Source: Sulfurovum sp. (GTDB lineage: Bacteria; Campylobacterota; Campylobacteria; Campylobacterales; Sulfurovaceae). From it: a DNA stretch of 35,153 nt. Made by a program: the position numbers and the translations under genes. Below the pieces are notes generated by a model. That model did no database searches. It saw nothing but the letters and a program-made list of their open reading frames with translations, and was not told the origin of the DNA. This document shows, piece after piece, positions 23,228 through 32,938 of the stretch. How positions within the stretch are numbered: the first letter of the stretch is position 1; every line of letters starts with the position of its first letter. The stretch is taken from positions 1 through 35,153 of the forward strand of contig JAABRH010000011.1 of NCBI GenBank assembly GCA_011391015.1. Reading direction: 5' to 3'.

Positions 23228-24085
23228 CTAATCCAACAACCCATAAAACTCTTTAGGTGCATCCACCTCCAAACATATCTCTTTTTTCGTAACAGGATGT
23301 ACAAATTTGAGTCGCATGGCATGAAGTCCCATCTTATCACCTTTAGTGCCATAGCGTTCATCGCCTACTATGGGGCATCCTAGCCATGCCATGTGGGCGC
23401 GGATCTGGTGTTGTCTGCCTGTTTCTATGTTTACTTCAAGCAAAGAGCGTGTGGTGGTGTTTTTGATGACTCTATAGTGGGTGAGGGCAGGTTTGGCATC
23501 TTTGTGTTTACCAACGTGCATATGGTAGAGTTTTTCATCTAAGCGCAAAGGCTCGTTGATGCTTCCGTTTGCTTCTTTGGGTGTGCCTTCTGTGATTGCC
23601 AGATAGACTTTTTCGGACTTCGACCAGTTGTCCATCACGGCTTCTCTGAGTTCCTTGGAGGTGGCAAAAAGCAGGATGCCTGAGGTGTCCCTGTCTAGTC
23701 TGTGTACGGGCCAGAGTTTGACTTGGCTTTTCCCGCGTAAGAGTTGATTTCTTAAAAGAGCCAGTGCATGGTTTTTGTTTTCACTGGCGGTACTGACGGA
23801 CAAAAGTCCTGCGGGTTTATTGATAGCGATGACTTCTCTGTCTTGGTAGAGTATGTGAAGTTTTTCTAGTGTTTTTTCCTGACTGGAAACTTTGTTCACC
23901 ACACCCACTTCGACCACATCGCCGATATGCAAAGATGCGTCATGTTGAGTCGTGACTGTACCATTTACGGCAACAGAACGTCCTTGCAGACGCTGTTTGA
24001 CGGTTTTTTTTGGCCATGCACTAAGCGTTGAAAAGAGATAGGGTAAGAGGGTAGTCTCTTGTGTTACGGTAAATTTTTCTGCCAT
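23228..24085 (-). CDS. RluA-family RNA pseudouridine synthase
   Basis: This 285-residue enzyme isomerises specific uridines in ribosomal or transfer RNA. An N-terminal S4-like RNA-binding region is at about 15-62 (KKTVKQRLQGRSVAVNG). The catalytic domain contains INKPAGLLSV (about 88-97), the HRLDRDTSG motif with catalytic D131, and a late GRQHQIRAHMAWLG motif typical of RluA enzymes. Which uridine is the target (RluC-, RluD- or RluA-like) cannot be decided by eye. The helicase upstream ends 29 bases before its start, so both RNA-related genes are probably co-transcribed. Confidence 0.92.
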   Translation of the reverse strand: MAEKFTVTQETTLLPYLFSTLSAWPKKTVKQRLQGRSVAVNGTVTTQHDASLHIGDVVEVGVVNKVSSQEKTLEKLHILYQDREVIAINKPAGLLSVSTASENKNHALALLRNQLLRGKSQVKLWPVHRLDRDTSGILLFATSKELREAVMDNWSKSEKVYLAITEGTPKEANGSINEPLRLDEKLYHMHVGKHKDAKPALTHYRVIKNTTTRSLLEVNIETGRQHQIRAHMAWLGCPIVGDERYGTKGDKMGLHAMRLKFVHPVTKKEICLEVDAPKEFYGLLD

Positions 24086-24114
24086 CAGGACTCCATGTAA
24101 TATTTATAAATATC

Positions 24115-26931
24115 TTACTTTTTTCTTCGTCCTCTGTAACCGCCAAAACTAGTTGTGCCACCGCGTTTACTTTGGTTGTGACATTCGTCACAGATGGAAA
24201 ATCTATACGAAAAATCAAGCACTTTACCGCATTTTCGGCACTGTTTGGTGAACATCCCTTGGCGTAGAGAGTTTTCGATAAAGTTGTTGAGGCGTACTCT
24301 GGCTTCCATGGCTTGTTTGGTGTCTTGGAAGATATCTGGAAATTTAAACGAAAGCCACAGATAAAGAGAGATCTCCCTTACCCTGTCTTCAGCATTGAGC
24401 AGCATGTCATTGGTTTGAGCAAAAGAGGGTAGGTCGCGCGGTGGAATGTAAAGCACTTTTCCGCCTGCTTCGATCTGTCGCACATAACGGTGAAACACCG
24501 ATTCTATGTATGCCGAAGAGATACTAGCGGGTGCGCAGGAGAGGTAGTAGCGTGTTTTGAGATCCAGCTTGTATTCACTCACGATAGCAGCCACTTCGAG
24601 CATTGAGTCTATGTTGGCAGCCACAAAAGGGCCTTCAAACTCCATGTTGTCCGCAAAAAAAGCTAAGATCTCCAAGATATTTTCTGTCTCAAGTATCTCA
24701 CCGATGAGCATGACATGCTCTAAACTTGCCATGACGGAAACAGGCAGTTTGATGTCAGGAAGCGGTGCATGAAACGCAGCATTTATGACCTCCAGTGCAT
24801 TCTCATCCAAAGCCCCGACAAAGCCTTTTTCTTCAAATCCGTACCGTCCTGCACGTCCTGCTATCTGCTGTACTTCTGTAGCGAGCAGTTCGCGTCTTCT
24901 TAGACCGTCAAATTTGTTATCCTTAGAGAAGAGCAGGGTTTTGATGGGAAGGTTAAGCCCCATTGCGATGGCATCGGTGGCAACAAGTATCTGGCTTTCG
25001 CCTTCTCTAAATCGTCTTGCTTCTTCACGTCTTACCTCAGGAGAGAGATTGCCGTAGACGACTGAGACAGGGTACATTTCTCCCAACTGCTGCTTGAGTG
25101 AGAGTACATCACGTCTGGAAAATGCCACAACAGCCGTTTGGGGTTCTATCTTCTTGATGGGGGTAGCGTACTCCAGCATCACCAGCTCATTTTTACGCGC
25201 AAAATGAACCACTTCCAAAGGCTCTTCAAGGTATTCACACAGCTCTTCTACAGCTTTGAGCGCATCAATGGAGCCTGTGAGGATGACTTTTTTTGCAGGC
25301 ACGCCCATAAGGGCATTAGCCCATGCCCAGCCTCTGTCTCTGTCGCTTATCATCTGTATCTCATCGATGACACAGACATCCACATCCACAGAAGCGTTCA
25401 TCATCTCGATGGTAGAAGAGATATGCGTAGACTCTTCATCGATGATCTCTTCCTCACCAGTGATGAGTGAGACGTGCACCCCGACACTTTTAAGGTTCTC
25501 GTAGCCTTCAAGTGCCAAAAGACGCAGTGGAGCCAGATAGTATCCTGTGGTGGCAGATTCAAGTTGCTTGAGGGCTTGGTAGGTTTTTCCTGAGTTGGTC
25601 GGCCCAACATGGAAAACGATGCTACGCTTCAGCTCACGCGCAAGCGGAAAGAGGTTCTTAAAGTCACGGATGGTCTTTGCCAACAGCTCTTCTTGTTTGT
25701 ACTTCTCCAGCAAGGGTTTAAGGTACTCACCAAAGTGAAACAAGATGCGCCGTTTGCTCTTCTCTTTGAGTTTGAGCAACCCAGAAGAGCGTATCTGCGG
25801 TTCTACAAAGCGTACTATAAATTCGTGTATCTTCTCTGCAGAGATACCCAGTTTTTGGCTCTCTTCTTCCATCTCTTCGATGATGTCATTGATAGCAACC
25901 CTGAAATGTGCCAACAAATCATCGTTGACCCTGTTGATGTCCTCTTTGATGGGAAGTTCTTTGCCTCGCCAGAGTAGGTTATACAAAAACTGCTTTTCAT
26001 AAGAGACTGATGTCATATAGCGAATTTCCGTGCCAAAGAGATCATCAAACTTCTCTTTTTCGATCATGACATGATCGGTGCTCTCATATACATCATATTT
26101 GTCGCTGATATCTGTCACTATCCTTTCCACAGTCTCAAACCCGATAGGCGCATGATAGAGCAGGGTCTCAGGCGTCATCCCCCTTAGTGCGGTGTTAATC
26201 TCTTTTTCATTCAAGTAAGGATGTTTAGCTGTGTGTAGAGACACAAGAAACTCTTCTATCTCAGCTTTTTTTCGCCCGATACACTCTTCTTTGATGGTTT
26301 GAAGTCTTGTGAGTATGGCATCTTTCTCTAAACCCCAGAGTTCATCCATGCTCAACGTAGGAGACGTACATAGTAGCAGTTTGTTAAAATCAAAACTAGG
26401 AAGCGCAAAGGTAAAACTGTGGTAAAACTCCATCTCATTCAGTGCATTAAAGACAACATCAAGCTCTTTTTCTAAAGTATGCAGCTTCTCTTTCATGCGA
26501 AGGTAGCTCAGTTTTGCAAGCACTTTCTCTTCGGTGATCTTCGCACTCTTTACTTCGATGAACGCTTCAAGCAGTTGGTTCTCTTCCTGTCTGCTGTGGG
26601 GTATGTCAGCTAAGATATGCAGGACGGTATCGACTTTATCGGTGGGGCGTTTGTTGATGCCTCCTGCATAGGGGATCGCTTTGTAACTCTGGGTCAGATA
26701 AGAGACTATCATCTCCCGCGGTCTTGCATCCGCTTCGCTCCATACCCGTCTGAGTGCGCGTATCATCTCTTCTTTCGTATGTGAAGAAAGACTCAGTTCA
26801 AGCAGCATCACCAGCTCGATGAGCTTGTCTTCACTCAGTGTAGCAACCCCTTCTTCAAAAGGCATGCCGTTAAAATAGGTACGGATTTTGTTATTTAGTT
26901 TGATGAAGTATTTTTTCTTTTTCTTTGCCAT
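24115..26931 (-). CDS. Suv3-like DExH RNA helicase with C-terminal zinc ribbon
   Basis: This 938-residue superfamily-2 helicase has a long helical N-terminal part (1-430) with a basic MAKKKKKYF start. The motor is near 435-690: motif I HVGPTNSGKT near 441-448, YYLAPLRLLALEG (Ia), VCVIDEIQM (DExH variant DEIQ, near 522), and QQIAGRAGRYG (motif VI). This combination of GPTNSGKT, APLRLLA and DEIQ is the mark of SUV3, the helicase of the mitochondrial degradosome. At the C-terminus C898, C901, C914 and C917 make a zinc ribbon, and the tail GGYRGRRKK is an RG-type RNA-binding end. A role in RNA decay or ribosome handling is inferred. Extended -10 TGCTATACT lies at 26976-26968. Confidence 0.87.
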   Translation of the reverse strand: MAKKKKKYFIKLNNKIRTYFNGMPFEEGVATLSEDKLIELVMLLELSLSSHTKEEMIRALRRVWSEADARPREMIVSYLTQSYKAIPYAGGINKRPTDKVDTVLHILADIPHSRQEENQLLEAFIEVKSAKITEEKVLAKLSYLRMKEKLHTLEKELDVVFNALNEMEFYHSFTFALPSFDFNKLLLCTSPTLSMDELWGLEKDAILTRLQTIKEECIGRKKAEIEEFLVSLHTAKHPYLNEKEINTALRGMTPETLLYHAPIGFETVERIVTDISDKYDVYESTDHVMIEKEKFDDLFGTEIRYMTSVSYEKQFLYNLLWRGKELPIKEDINRVNDDLLAHFRVAINDIIEEMEEESQKLGISAEKIHEFIVRFVEPQIRSSGLLKLKEKSKRRILFHFGEYLKPLLEKYKQEELLAKTIRDFKNLFPLARELKRSIVFHVGPTNSGKTYQALKQLESATTGYYLAPLRLLALEGYENLKSVGVHVSLITGEEEIIDEESTHISSTIEMMNASVDVDVCVIDEIQMISDRDRGWAWANALMGVPAKKVILTGSIDALKAVEELCEYLEEPLEVVHFARKNELVMLEYATPIKKIEPQTAVVAFSRRDVLSLKQQLGEMYPVSVVYGNLSPEVRREEARRFREGESQILVATDAIAMGLNLPIKTLLFSKDNKFDGLRRRELLATEVQQIAGRAGRYGFEEKGFVGALDENALEVINAAFHAPLPDIKLPVSVMASLEHVMLIGEILETENILEILAFFADNMEFEGPFVAANIDSMLEVAAIVSEYKLDLKTRYYLSCAPASISSAYIESVFHRYVRQIEAGGKVLYIPPRDLPSFAQTNDMLLNAEDRVREISLYLWLSFKFPDIFQDTKQAMEARVRLNNFIENSLRQGMFTKQCRKCGKVLDFSYRFSICDECHNQSKRGGTTSFGGYRGRRKK

Positions 26932-26967
26932 GCGTCTTTAGTTTCTTTGTGTTTTTGTATAGGTGTT

Positions 26968-26976
26968 AGTATAGCA
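26968..26976 (-). promoter_or_regulatory. Extended -10 promoter of the Suv3-like helicase gene
   Basis: On the minus strand TGCTATACT occupies 26976-26968, 37 bases before the start codon at 26931. No consensus -35 is seen. Confidence 0.45.
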
Positions 26977-27041
26977 GGAAAAAGCGGTTAAAGAGTGTTT
27001 ATGTACTGATATCTAAAAATATCATACATCTACAATTATGA

Positions 27042-27117
27042 TGGTGTCCCCACGAGGACTCGAACCTCGAGCTAGGCCTTAGGAGGGCCCTGCTTTATCC
27101 AGTTAAGCGATAAGGAC
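27042..27117 (-). tRNA. tRNA-Arg, anticodon CCU
   Basis: Folded by eye on the minus strand: acceptor GTCCTTA pairs with TGGGGAC (two G-U-type pairs), D stem GCTT/AAGC, anticodon stem GGGCC/GGCCT with loop CTCCTAA and anticodon CCT, T stem CGAGG/CCTCG with loop TTCGAGT. Discriminator A is followed by an encoded CCA at 27044-27042. It reads AGG codons. Total 76 bases including CCA. A TGATAT/ATATCA hairpin lies about 15 bases downstream but without a T run. Confidence 0.95.
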
Positions 27118-27214
27118 GTGCTTTAAAAAATGAAAGTCTAACATGAAACAGATAAGCTTTTAGTGTAACACACCTCAACAAAGAGGGTGTGTTGATGCTA
27201 TTTATCTCAAGAAA

Positions 27215-28609
27215 TTACAGAAGCGCGCTTGATTTGATGACCATCAACTTGTCTTTGCTCATCTCTTCCATCGAGTAGGAGATGCCACCTAGACCGAGTC
27301 CGGATGCCTTGGCACCTCCAAAGGGCATCCAGTCTACTCTGAAGGCTGTGTGGTCGTTGACCATCACCGCGGTGGCATTGAGGCGTCTTACGGCGTGCAG
27401 GGCGGTGTCGATGTTTTTGGTAAACACCGAAGCCTGAAAGGAAAACTCTAAGCTATTTGCTGCATCCAGTGCTTCTTCGATGTTGTCATAGCTGTAGATA
27501 CACGCAACAGGACCAAAGACCTCTTTGGTACTGACTTTGGCATCTTTGCTTGGGTTAAGAAGAAGCGTAGCCGTGTAGCAACTCTCACCCACTTTTTGGC
27601 CGCCGCATACCATTGTCGCCCCACTTTCTACGGCTTCCTGTACCCATGTATCGATGCGGTCTACTTCTTTATGGCTGATGAGTGGGCCTATCTCGGTTTT
27701 GGAGTCAAGCGGATCACCCACTACCATCTTTTGTGCTGCGATGCTTAGACGCTGTGTCACCTCTTGGACAACACTGTGGTGCACATAGATGCGCTGCACA
27801 GAGACACACACTTGCCCCGCATGGTAAAATGCCCCTTTGGCTAGAGCAGGGATGAGTTCATCCAAGTTGGCATCAGGTTCGACGATAACAGGTGCGACCC
27901 CACCGTGTTCAAGCCCTACACGTGTACCTGCAGCTACTTTGGAGTTCAAAAACCAGCCGACTTTAGCTGAACCGATGAAAGTAAGGTAGTCTACTTTAGG
28001 GTGAGTGGCGAGGTGTTGGCTCTCTTCATTTTCAGTGATGAGTACCTGACACCATGCTTTGGGCAATCCTGCTTCATAGAGTATGTTGACAAAGTTCAGT
28101 GTAGACATGGGTGTAAGCAAAGAGGGCTTGATGATGACGGGTGAACCTACTGCAATGGCAGGAATGGTTTGGTGTACGCAAAGGTTAAGCGGATGGTTAA
28201 AGGCAGAGATGGCAGCCACTACCCCGATGGGTTCTTTCATGGTGTAGGCGATGCGGTTGGCTGAGCTTTTGGTATGTCCCATGGCGATCTCTTTGCCCTC
28301 AAAAGCCCCTAGGTGTTCTATGGCGAGCTTTACTCCGTTGATGGCGCGTTCGACTTCGACTTTTGAGTCCATGTAGGGTTTACCGCCTTCATTGGCAGCA
28401 ATGAGTGTCAACTCTTCGATACGTGAGGACATGATTGCAACCGTTTTTTGCAAGATAGCTACGCGTTCATACTTAGACAGCCATCTGCTCTGGTCATCAA
28501 ACACTTCTCTTGCACGATTAAGTGCTTGTTCCACATCCTCTTGTGTATGAAGTTGTATCTCATCCAAAAGATGCCCATCGTAGGGTGATGCTACTTGTAT
28601 CATATTCAT
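27215..28609 (-). CDS. NAD(P)-dependent aldehyde dehydrogenase
   Basis: This 464-residue enzyme oxidises an aldehyde to the acid. N138 (SAFNHPLNL), general base E234 (LEHGG) and nucleophile C268 (GQVCVSVQRI) form the standard active site; the KPSLLTP segment near 161-167 belongs to coenzyme binding. The length is typical. GQVCVS resembles lactaldehyde- or succinate-semialdehyde-type members, but the substrate cannot be named. AAGGAG is 8 bases before the ATG. Only 15 bases separate it from the acetolactate-synthase-type gene upstream, so they form an operon and may act on one pathway: for example, oxidation of an aldehyde released by a TPP decarboxylase. Confidence 0.92.
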   Translation of the reverse strand: MNMIQVASPYDGHLLDEIQLHTQEDVEQALNRAREVFDDQSRWLSKYERVAILQKTVAIMSSRIEELTLIAANEGGKPYMDSKVEVERAINGVKLAIEHLGAFEGKEIAMGHTKSSANRIAYTMKEPIGVVAAISAFNHPLNLCVHQTIPAIAVGSPVIIKPSLLTPMSTLNFVNILYEAGLPKAWCQVLITENEESQHLATHPKVDYLTFIGSAKVGWFLNSKVAAGTRVGLEHGGVAPVIVEPDANLDELIPALAKGAFYHAGQVCVSVQRIYVHHSVVQEVTQRLSIAAQKMVVGDPLDSKTEIGPLISHKEVDRIDTWVQEAVESGATMVCGGQKVGESCYTATLLLNPSKDAKVSTKEVFGPVACIYSYDNIEEALDAANSLEFSFQASVFTKNIDTALHAVRRLNATAVMVNDHTAFRVDWMPFGGAKASGLGLGGISYSMEEMSKDKLMVIKSSALL

Positions 28610-28624
28610 AAATATTTCTCCTTC

Positions 28625-30265
28625 TTAAATTAAACAGCTTTTGTTTTCTAGTAACTCATTGAGTATGGTGTGGTTGAGTGAATAGTCTATCGCCACATCA
28701 ATCAGATGTACTCCTTTGGCATCTAAAGCCTCTTCGAGCATCACCATAAACTCAGGCGCTGAAGCGGGGCGGTACCCTTTAGCGCCATAGGCTTGTGCAT
28801 ACTGAACAAAGTCAGGGTTTTTAAAATCGAGTCCAAACCCTGTAAATCCCATCCCTTCTTGTTTCCACTTGATCATCCCATAGCCGCCATCGTTGATGAC
28901 AATAATCACTAAGTCAATGCCCAAGCGTACAGCCGTTTCAAGCTCTTGTGCGTTCATCATAAAACCGCCGTCACCACACACACAGATGACTTTTTTTAGA
29001 GGATAGACCAGTTTAGCTGCAATAGCAGAGGGAAGCCCTGCGCCCATGGTTGCCAAAGCGTTGTCAAGCAGCAGGGTGTTGGGCTCGAAACATTTATAGT
29101 TGCGCGCAAACCAAATCTTATACATCCCGTTATCAAGCGCAACAATCCCGTCTTGAGGCATCAAATCACGGATGCCTTTGATGAGCCGTTGTGGTAAAAG
29201 CGGGAAACGGTCATCTTTAAAATAGGCCGTAATGTGTGTCTGTGCTTCATTGATGACGCGTTTATAGTAGCTAAAATCCCAGTGTTCCAGCACTACAAGA
29301 GCTTTTGTTAAAGCTACGACGGTACTGGCGATATCGCCTACCACATCCATTTGTGGAAAATAGGTCGCATCAACACTTGAGGCGTTAAAGTTGATATGAA
29401 TCACTTTAGTACCGCCTGTTTCCATCAAAAATGGCGGTTTTTCGACACTATCATGCCCTACATTGATAATCAAATCGGCTCTTTCGATGGCACAATGCAG
29501 ATAATCATTTTGTGACAGTGCAGCCGTACCTAAACACAAAGAATGAAACTCACTCACAACACCTTTACCCATCTGTGTCATAAAAAAGGGGATGCCCGAA
29601 GTGTTGATGAAATCCACTAGAGCTGTACAGATGCGTGTTCGATTGGCACCTGCACCGATGAGTATGAGTGGCTGTTTAGCAGCGTATATCATCCTTAACG
29701 CTGCATCAATGCTTCCTTGTGATGCCACAGGATAATAGTGTTCATGTACGGCAAATAGATCACACTCACACGATTCTCTAGCGATGTCTTCGGGCAGTTC
29801 AAGATGTACAGCACCGGGGCGTTCCTCTTTGGCGCACTTAAAACTGTCTCGCACCATGGAGGTAATCAGGTTGGCATCAACGATGGTTTTGGTGTATTTG
29901 GTCAAGGGTCTCATCATCTGTACTACATCGATGATCTGAAAACGACCCTGTTTGCTTTTTTTGATGGGTTTTTGCCCTGTGATCATCATCATGGGCATCG
30001 CACCCAGATTGGCATAGGCTGCAGGGGTGACAAGGTTGCTTGCACCGGGTCCCAACGTGGACATGCACACACCCACTTTGCCTGTAAGCCTTCCGTAAGT
30101 AGCCGCCATAAATCCTGCACCCTGCTCATGGCGGGTCACGATAAGCTTAATGGAAGAGTCTTTTAAGGAGTTCAAAAGATCCAGATTTTCTTCACCAGGG
30201 ATACCAAAAATGTATTCTACCCCTTCATTTTCGAGCGCTTTAACGAAAAGATCTGAAGCTTTCAA
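28625..30265 (-). CDS. Acetolactate synthase large-subunit-type thiamine diphosphate enzyme
   Basis: This TPP enzyme of about 546 residues has three domains. The N-terminal PYR domain carries the key Glu in VTRHEQGAGFMAATYGRL. A middle domain follows, and the C-terminal PP domain has the TPP/Mg motif GDGGFMMNAQEL ending near INDGGYGM. Acetolactate synthase condenses two pyruvates, but related carboligases and decarboxylases share these motifs. The KSKQGRFQIIDVV segment fits the stand-alone catabolic-like group. No small subunit gene is nearby, arguing against a role in branched-chain synthesis. TTG 30265 is preferred as start: AAGGG is 7 bases upstream and remembered homologues begin KASDLFVKAL. 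ATG 30286 would add 7 residues without a ribosome site. Confidence 0.88.
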   Translation of the reverse strand: MKASDLFVKALENEGVEYIFGIPGEENLDLLNSLKDSSIKLIVTRHEQGAGFMAATYGRLTGKVGVCMSTLGPGASNLVTPAAYANLGAMPMMMITGQKPIKKSKQGRFQIIDVVQMMRPLTKYTKTIVDANLITSMVRDSFKCAKEERPGAVHLELPEDIARESCECDLFAVHEHYYPVASQGSIDAALRMIYAAKQPLILIGAGANRTRICTALVDFINTSGIPFFMTQMGKGVVSEFHSLCLGTAALSQNDYLHCAIERADLIINVGHDSVEKPPFLMETGGTKVIHINFNASSVDATYFPQMDVVGDIASTVVALTKALVVLEHWDFSYYKRVINEAQTHITAYFKDDRFPLLPQRLIKGIRDLMPQDGIVALDNGMYKIWFARNYKCFEPNTLLLDNALATMGAGLPSAIAAKLVYPLKKVICVCGDGGFMMNAQELETAVRLGIDLVIIVINDGGYGMIKWKQEGMGFTGFGLDFKNPDFVQYAQAYGAKGYRPASAPEFMVMLEEALDAKGVHLIDVAIDYSLNHTILNELLENKSCLI

Positions 30266-30331
30266 TGAGTCACCCTTTGCATCCATAGTTAAATTATCCC
30301 ACAAAGTATAGCGTACAAAGGCAAACACGCA

Positions 30332-31711
30332 TCAAAATTTATATCCGCCAATCAAACGAAATGCAGCGATGGTGGGTTCGTTGTCCAGGTTGACCGTCTC
30401 ATACGTGCCCGTCACATATGCACCTGACGGGTGTTTGTAGCTCAGTCTGAAACCTAGCATAGCCATCTTGTCTTGACTTAAGCCTGTTAGCGTGTGCGAA
30501 TAGCTTGGATCCAAATCAAAATAGGTGTAGCGAACGCCTCCCCAGAGATTGTCGATGCCCAGTTTTGAGAGGTCGTAACCGCCTTGGACTTTAAACGAGT
30601 TTGCATTTTGCAAAGAGCCTGCTTCAAAAAAATGAAATATCATCCCGTTAGCAAAATAGGGGTATCCTCCCCAAGCACCAAGCGTAGCTCCAGTGCCTTC
30701 ACCGTCAGTAAAAAATGAGGCACCGGTAGAAAAATCAAATCCATTATCAAGTTTGCCATCTAAACGCAATGACATGATGCTGTAGTCAATCTGTGTAAAA
30801 TTATGGCTAGCCAAGGCACCTACTTCTTGAAAATCAATCAACTGTAACCCTGCATCATATTTTACAATATCAATCTTTTGTGTATAGTCATACTGTGCAA
30901 AAAATGTATTGTACAAATCGGGTGCATAATAATTCCAAATCTGCAAATTGTGCAGTTCATCACTGTACTGAAAAACGCCCGTATAGATGCCGCCATCTTT
31001 GGCATTGGCTTTATCGCGCACATCGACAAAACTCGCATCTGCCATACTGTGATACGCAGAACCATCGGCACCACTGTCCCATACACCGGCCATTTTGTAA
31101 AAATACCCACCTGCAAGCAACACATTTTCAATGGTTTTGTTCGCATAATATGCCACTTGAAAGGTATTTGCCAAAAGGTACCAGTCATCTGAGTCCACCA
31201 TCGGTGTTGAGAGCTCTTCAGCCCCTACAAGCACTTTGTGTCCCTCTTTTTTGTAGGCTACATACGCTTCTTGTAAAATGCCATAAGATGAACCATCTGC
31301 ACCAAAAGCAAAAGTGCGTGTTTCATAATTTGAATCATTAAGTCCAAAATCGGTCACACCTGCACCGGTAATCTTTGCGTAAAAACCATCATAAGAAGCA
31401 GAGGTGATGGAAATCTTAGGCATCATATAGACACCCTTGGAATTTTTGTGTCCTTTATTGATACTGGCATCAAAGTTATAAGGCGAATTACTGTAGTCAT
31501 AATTGACATACCCTGCACGTATATCACCGGTAATTTTCCAATCATTGTCCTCTTGTGTACTTGTGGCTTTTTTCGTATGCTGCACCGGCTCATAGGCATG
31601 ATCATCATCTACGGTATCATTCTTGGCAGCATCAAGCTGTTCTGCTGCCATAACTGAAACACTGATGGCACACAAAGACAAAAGTATGCGTTTGGCATAG
31701 GTTTTTTTCAT
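30332..31711 (-). CDS. Opr-type outer-membrane porin
   Basis: This protein of 459 residues has a signal peptide (MKKTYAKRILLSLCAISVSVMA, cleaved before AEQLD). An acidic N-terminal linker follows, then many alternating beta strands such as DIRAGYVNYDY and GFYAKITGAGVTDFG, finishing with an aromatic C-terminus (LIGGYKF), the usual assembly signal for outer-membrane barrels. The pattern fits the Opr (OprD-like) porin family common in Campylobacterota, which passes small carboxylates, amino acids or peptides. The ATG at 31711 has AAGGAG 6 bases ahead; the adjacent ATG 31714 adds one Met. It starts 10 bases after the glutaminase stop, whose end overlaps the ribosome site, so they are co-transcribed. 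Confidence 0.85.
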   Translation of the reverse strand: MKKTYAKRILLSLCAISVSVMAAEQLDAAKNDTVDDDHAYEPVQHTKKATSTQEDNDWKITGDIRAGYVNYDYSNSPYNFDASINKGHKNSKGVYMMPKISITSASYDGFYAKITGAGVTDFGLNDSNYETRTFAFGADGSSYGILQEAYVAYKKEGHKVLVGAEELSTPMVDSDDWYLLANTFQVAYYANKTIENVLLAGGYFYKMAGVWDSGADGSAYHSMADASFVDVRDKANAKDGGIYTGVFQYSDELHNLQIWNYYAPDLYNTFFAQYDYTQKIDIVKYDAGLQLIDFQEVGALASHNFTQIDYSIMSLRLDGKLDNGFDFSTGASFFTDGEGTGATLGAWGGYPYFANGMIFHFFEAGSLQNANSFKVQGGYDLSKLGIDNLWGGVRYTYFDLDPSYSHTLTGLSQDKMAMLGFRLSYKHPSGAYVTGTYETVNLDNEPTIAAFRLIGGYKF

Positions 31712-31721
31712 CATCTACTCC

Positions 31722-32801
31722 TTACTGTGCAAAAGGATTCAATCCCAACTGCTCAATGATGTACGCAGCTGCCTGCTGACCGCGCACACTGTTTCCATAC
31801 TTGTCCAAAGGAGGGGAGACTACACCGATTCCCATTTTCCCCGGTACTATCGCCAAAATGCCACCGCCTACACCGCTTTTGGCAGGAGTTCCTGTAAGAT
31901 AAAGCCAGTCTCCCGCATTGTCATACAGTCCAGCCGTTGCCATCACTGCCAAAACCCTTGGCACGTACTGCACATCAAGCACTTTCGTGTGTGTAAGCGG
32001 ATTGATGCCGTCATTGGCAAAAGTTGCACCCATCACACCCAAATCATGGGATGAGATATTAACAGAGCACTGTTTGGTATAGACTGTAGTGGCTTCAAGG
32101 GGATCTGAGCCCATACGCCCGTAGGCATCAAGCAGTTTTGAGATCGCTTGATTGCGTTTATTGTCATTGACTTCTGAGTGATAGACCTCTTCATTAAACG
32201 GAAGTTCCCGTCCGGAAAAGGCATCCATATTGGCTTTTATTTTCATCCATCGCTCATCTGAATCTTTGGCTTCGACCCAGCTGGTAGACTGAATGGCACC
32301 TGCATTGACAAAGGGATTGGAAGCGCTGCCTGAGTGTTGTTCTATCGCCATGATGGAGTTAAACGCCAGACCTGTTGCATTGACACCGATTTTTTCCTGC
32401 AAAAAGGTATCTCCTTTTTCCTGCATCACCTTGGCTGCGGTAAAAACCTTGGAGATAGACTGGATGGAGACAAGTGCTTTGGTGTCTCCGGCTTCATACA
32501 CTTTGCCCTCTGCCGTGACAAGGGTAATACCAAAGATTTGAGGATCAACAACAGCTAGTGCTTTAATGTAATCCGCATTTTTCCCCTCGTTGTTGTCCTT
32601 GAATTTCGTGTATGCTTCCTGTAAAACAGCCTCTATCCGTTTCTCATTCAAGACCTTGTGCGGTGTTTCTTGTTTTAAAGGGCTGATGGCTTCTCTTGCT
32701 TCAAGATTTGTAGCACTGATGAAAATAAATACAGCGCAGCCTAAAGTGAATAGACTGGCTACTTTACTGACAGACTTTTGATTCATATTGCCATATTGCA
32801 T
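31722..32801 (-). CDS. glsA: Serine-type glutaminase (GlsA family) with signal peptide
   Basis: This enzyme hydrolyses L-glutamine to glutamate and ammonia. It is 359 residues, about 50 longer than the usual 300-310. The extra N-terminus is a signal-type segment: charged MNQKSVSK then hydrophobic VASLFTLGCAVFIFISA, ending NLEA before REAIS. The beta-lactamase-like active site is seen as S115-x-x-K118 (SISK), with N166 in NPFVNAGAI, a YTKQCSVNISSHDLG motif and KSGVGGGI late in the chain. The start at 32801 has AAAGGAG 7 bases upstream. Export to the periplasm is unusual for this family and is inferred from sequence. The gene heads an operon with a porin and lies divergent to a DASS transporter. 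Confidence 0.9.
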   Translation of the reverse strand: MQYGNMNQKSVSKVASLFTLGCAVFIFISATNLEAREAISPLKQETPHKVLNEKRIEAVLQEAYTKFKDNNEGKNADYIKALAVVDPQIFGITLVTAEGKVYEAGDTKALVSIQSISKVFTAAKVMQEKGDTFLQEKIGVNATGLAFNSIMAIEQHSGSASNPFVNAGAIQSTSWVEAKDSDERWMKIKANMDAFSGRELPFNEEVYHSEVNDNKRNQAISKLLDAYGRMGSDPLEATTVYTKQCSVNISSHDLGVMGATFANDGINPLTHTKVLDVQYVPRVLAVMATAGLYDNAGDWLYLTGTPAKSGVGGGILAIVPGKMGIGVVSPPLDKYGNSVRGQQAAAYIIEQLGLNPFAQ

Positions 32802-32901
32802 GGTATGACTCCTTTGTGCTGATGAAATGAAAATAACTCTTTATGATATCACAACCGTAGTGCTAAGTGCAAAGCAAGTAAGCAATTCTTGGTTAAAATA
32901 G

Positions 32902-32922
32902 TGGGTAGATACAAAAAACCCA
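32902..32922 (+). repeat. Hairpin in the leader of the DASS transporter gene
   Basis: TGGGT (32902-32906) and ACCCA (32918-32922) can pair across 11 bases, just ahead of the AAGGA ribosome site of the transporter. A -10-like TAAAAT lies directly upstream (about 32894). It may be an operator or simply a leader stem. Confidence 0.25.
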
Positions 32923-32938
32923 TACACCAAGGAATACG

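Noticed and set aside
30878-31341. Plus-strand open frames opposite the porin gene
   Set aside because: They give His/Cys-rich non-protein-like products caused by codon use of the porin on the other strand.
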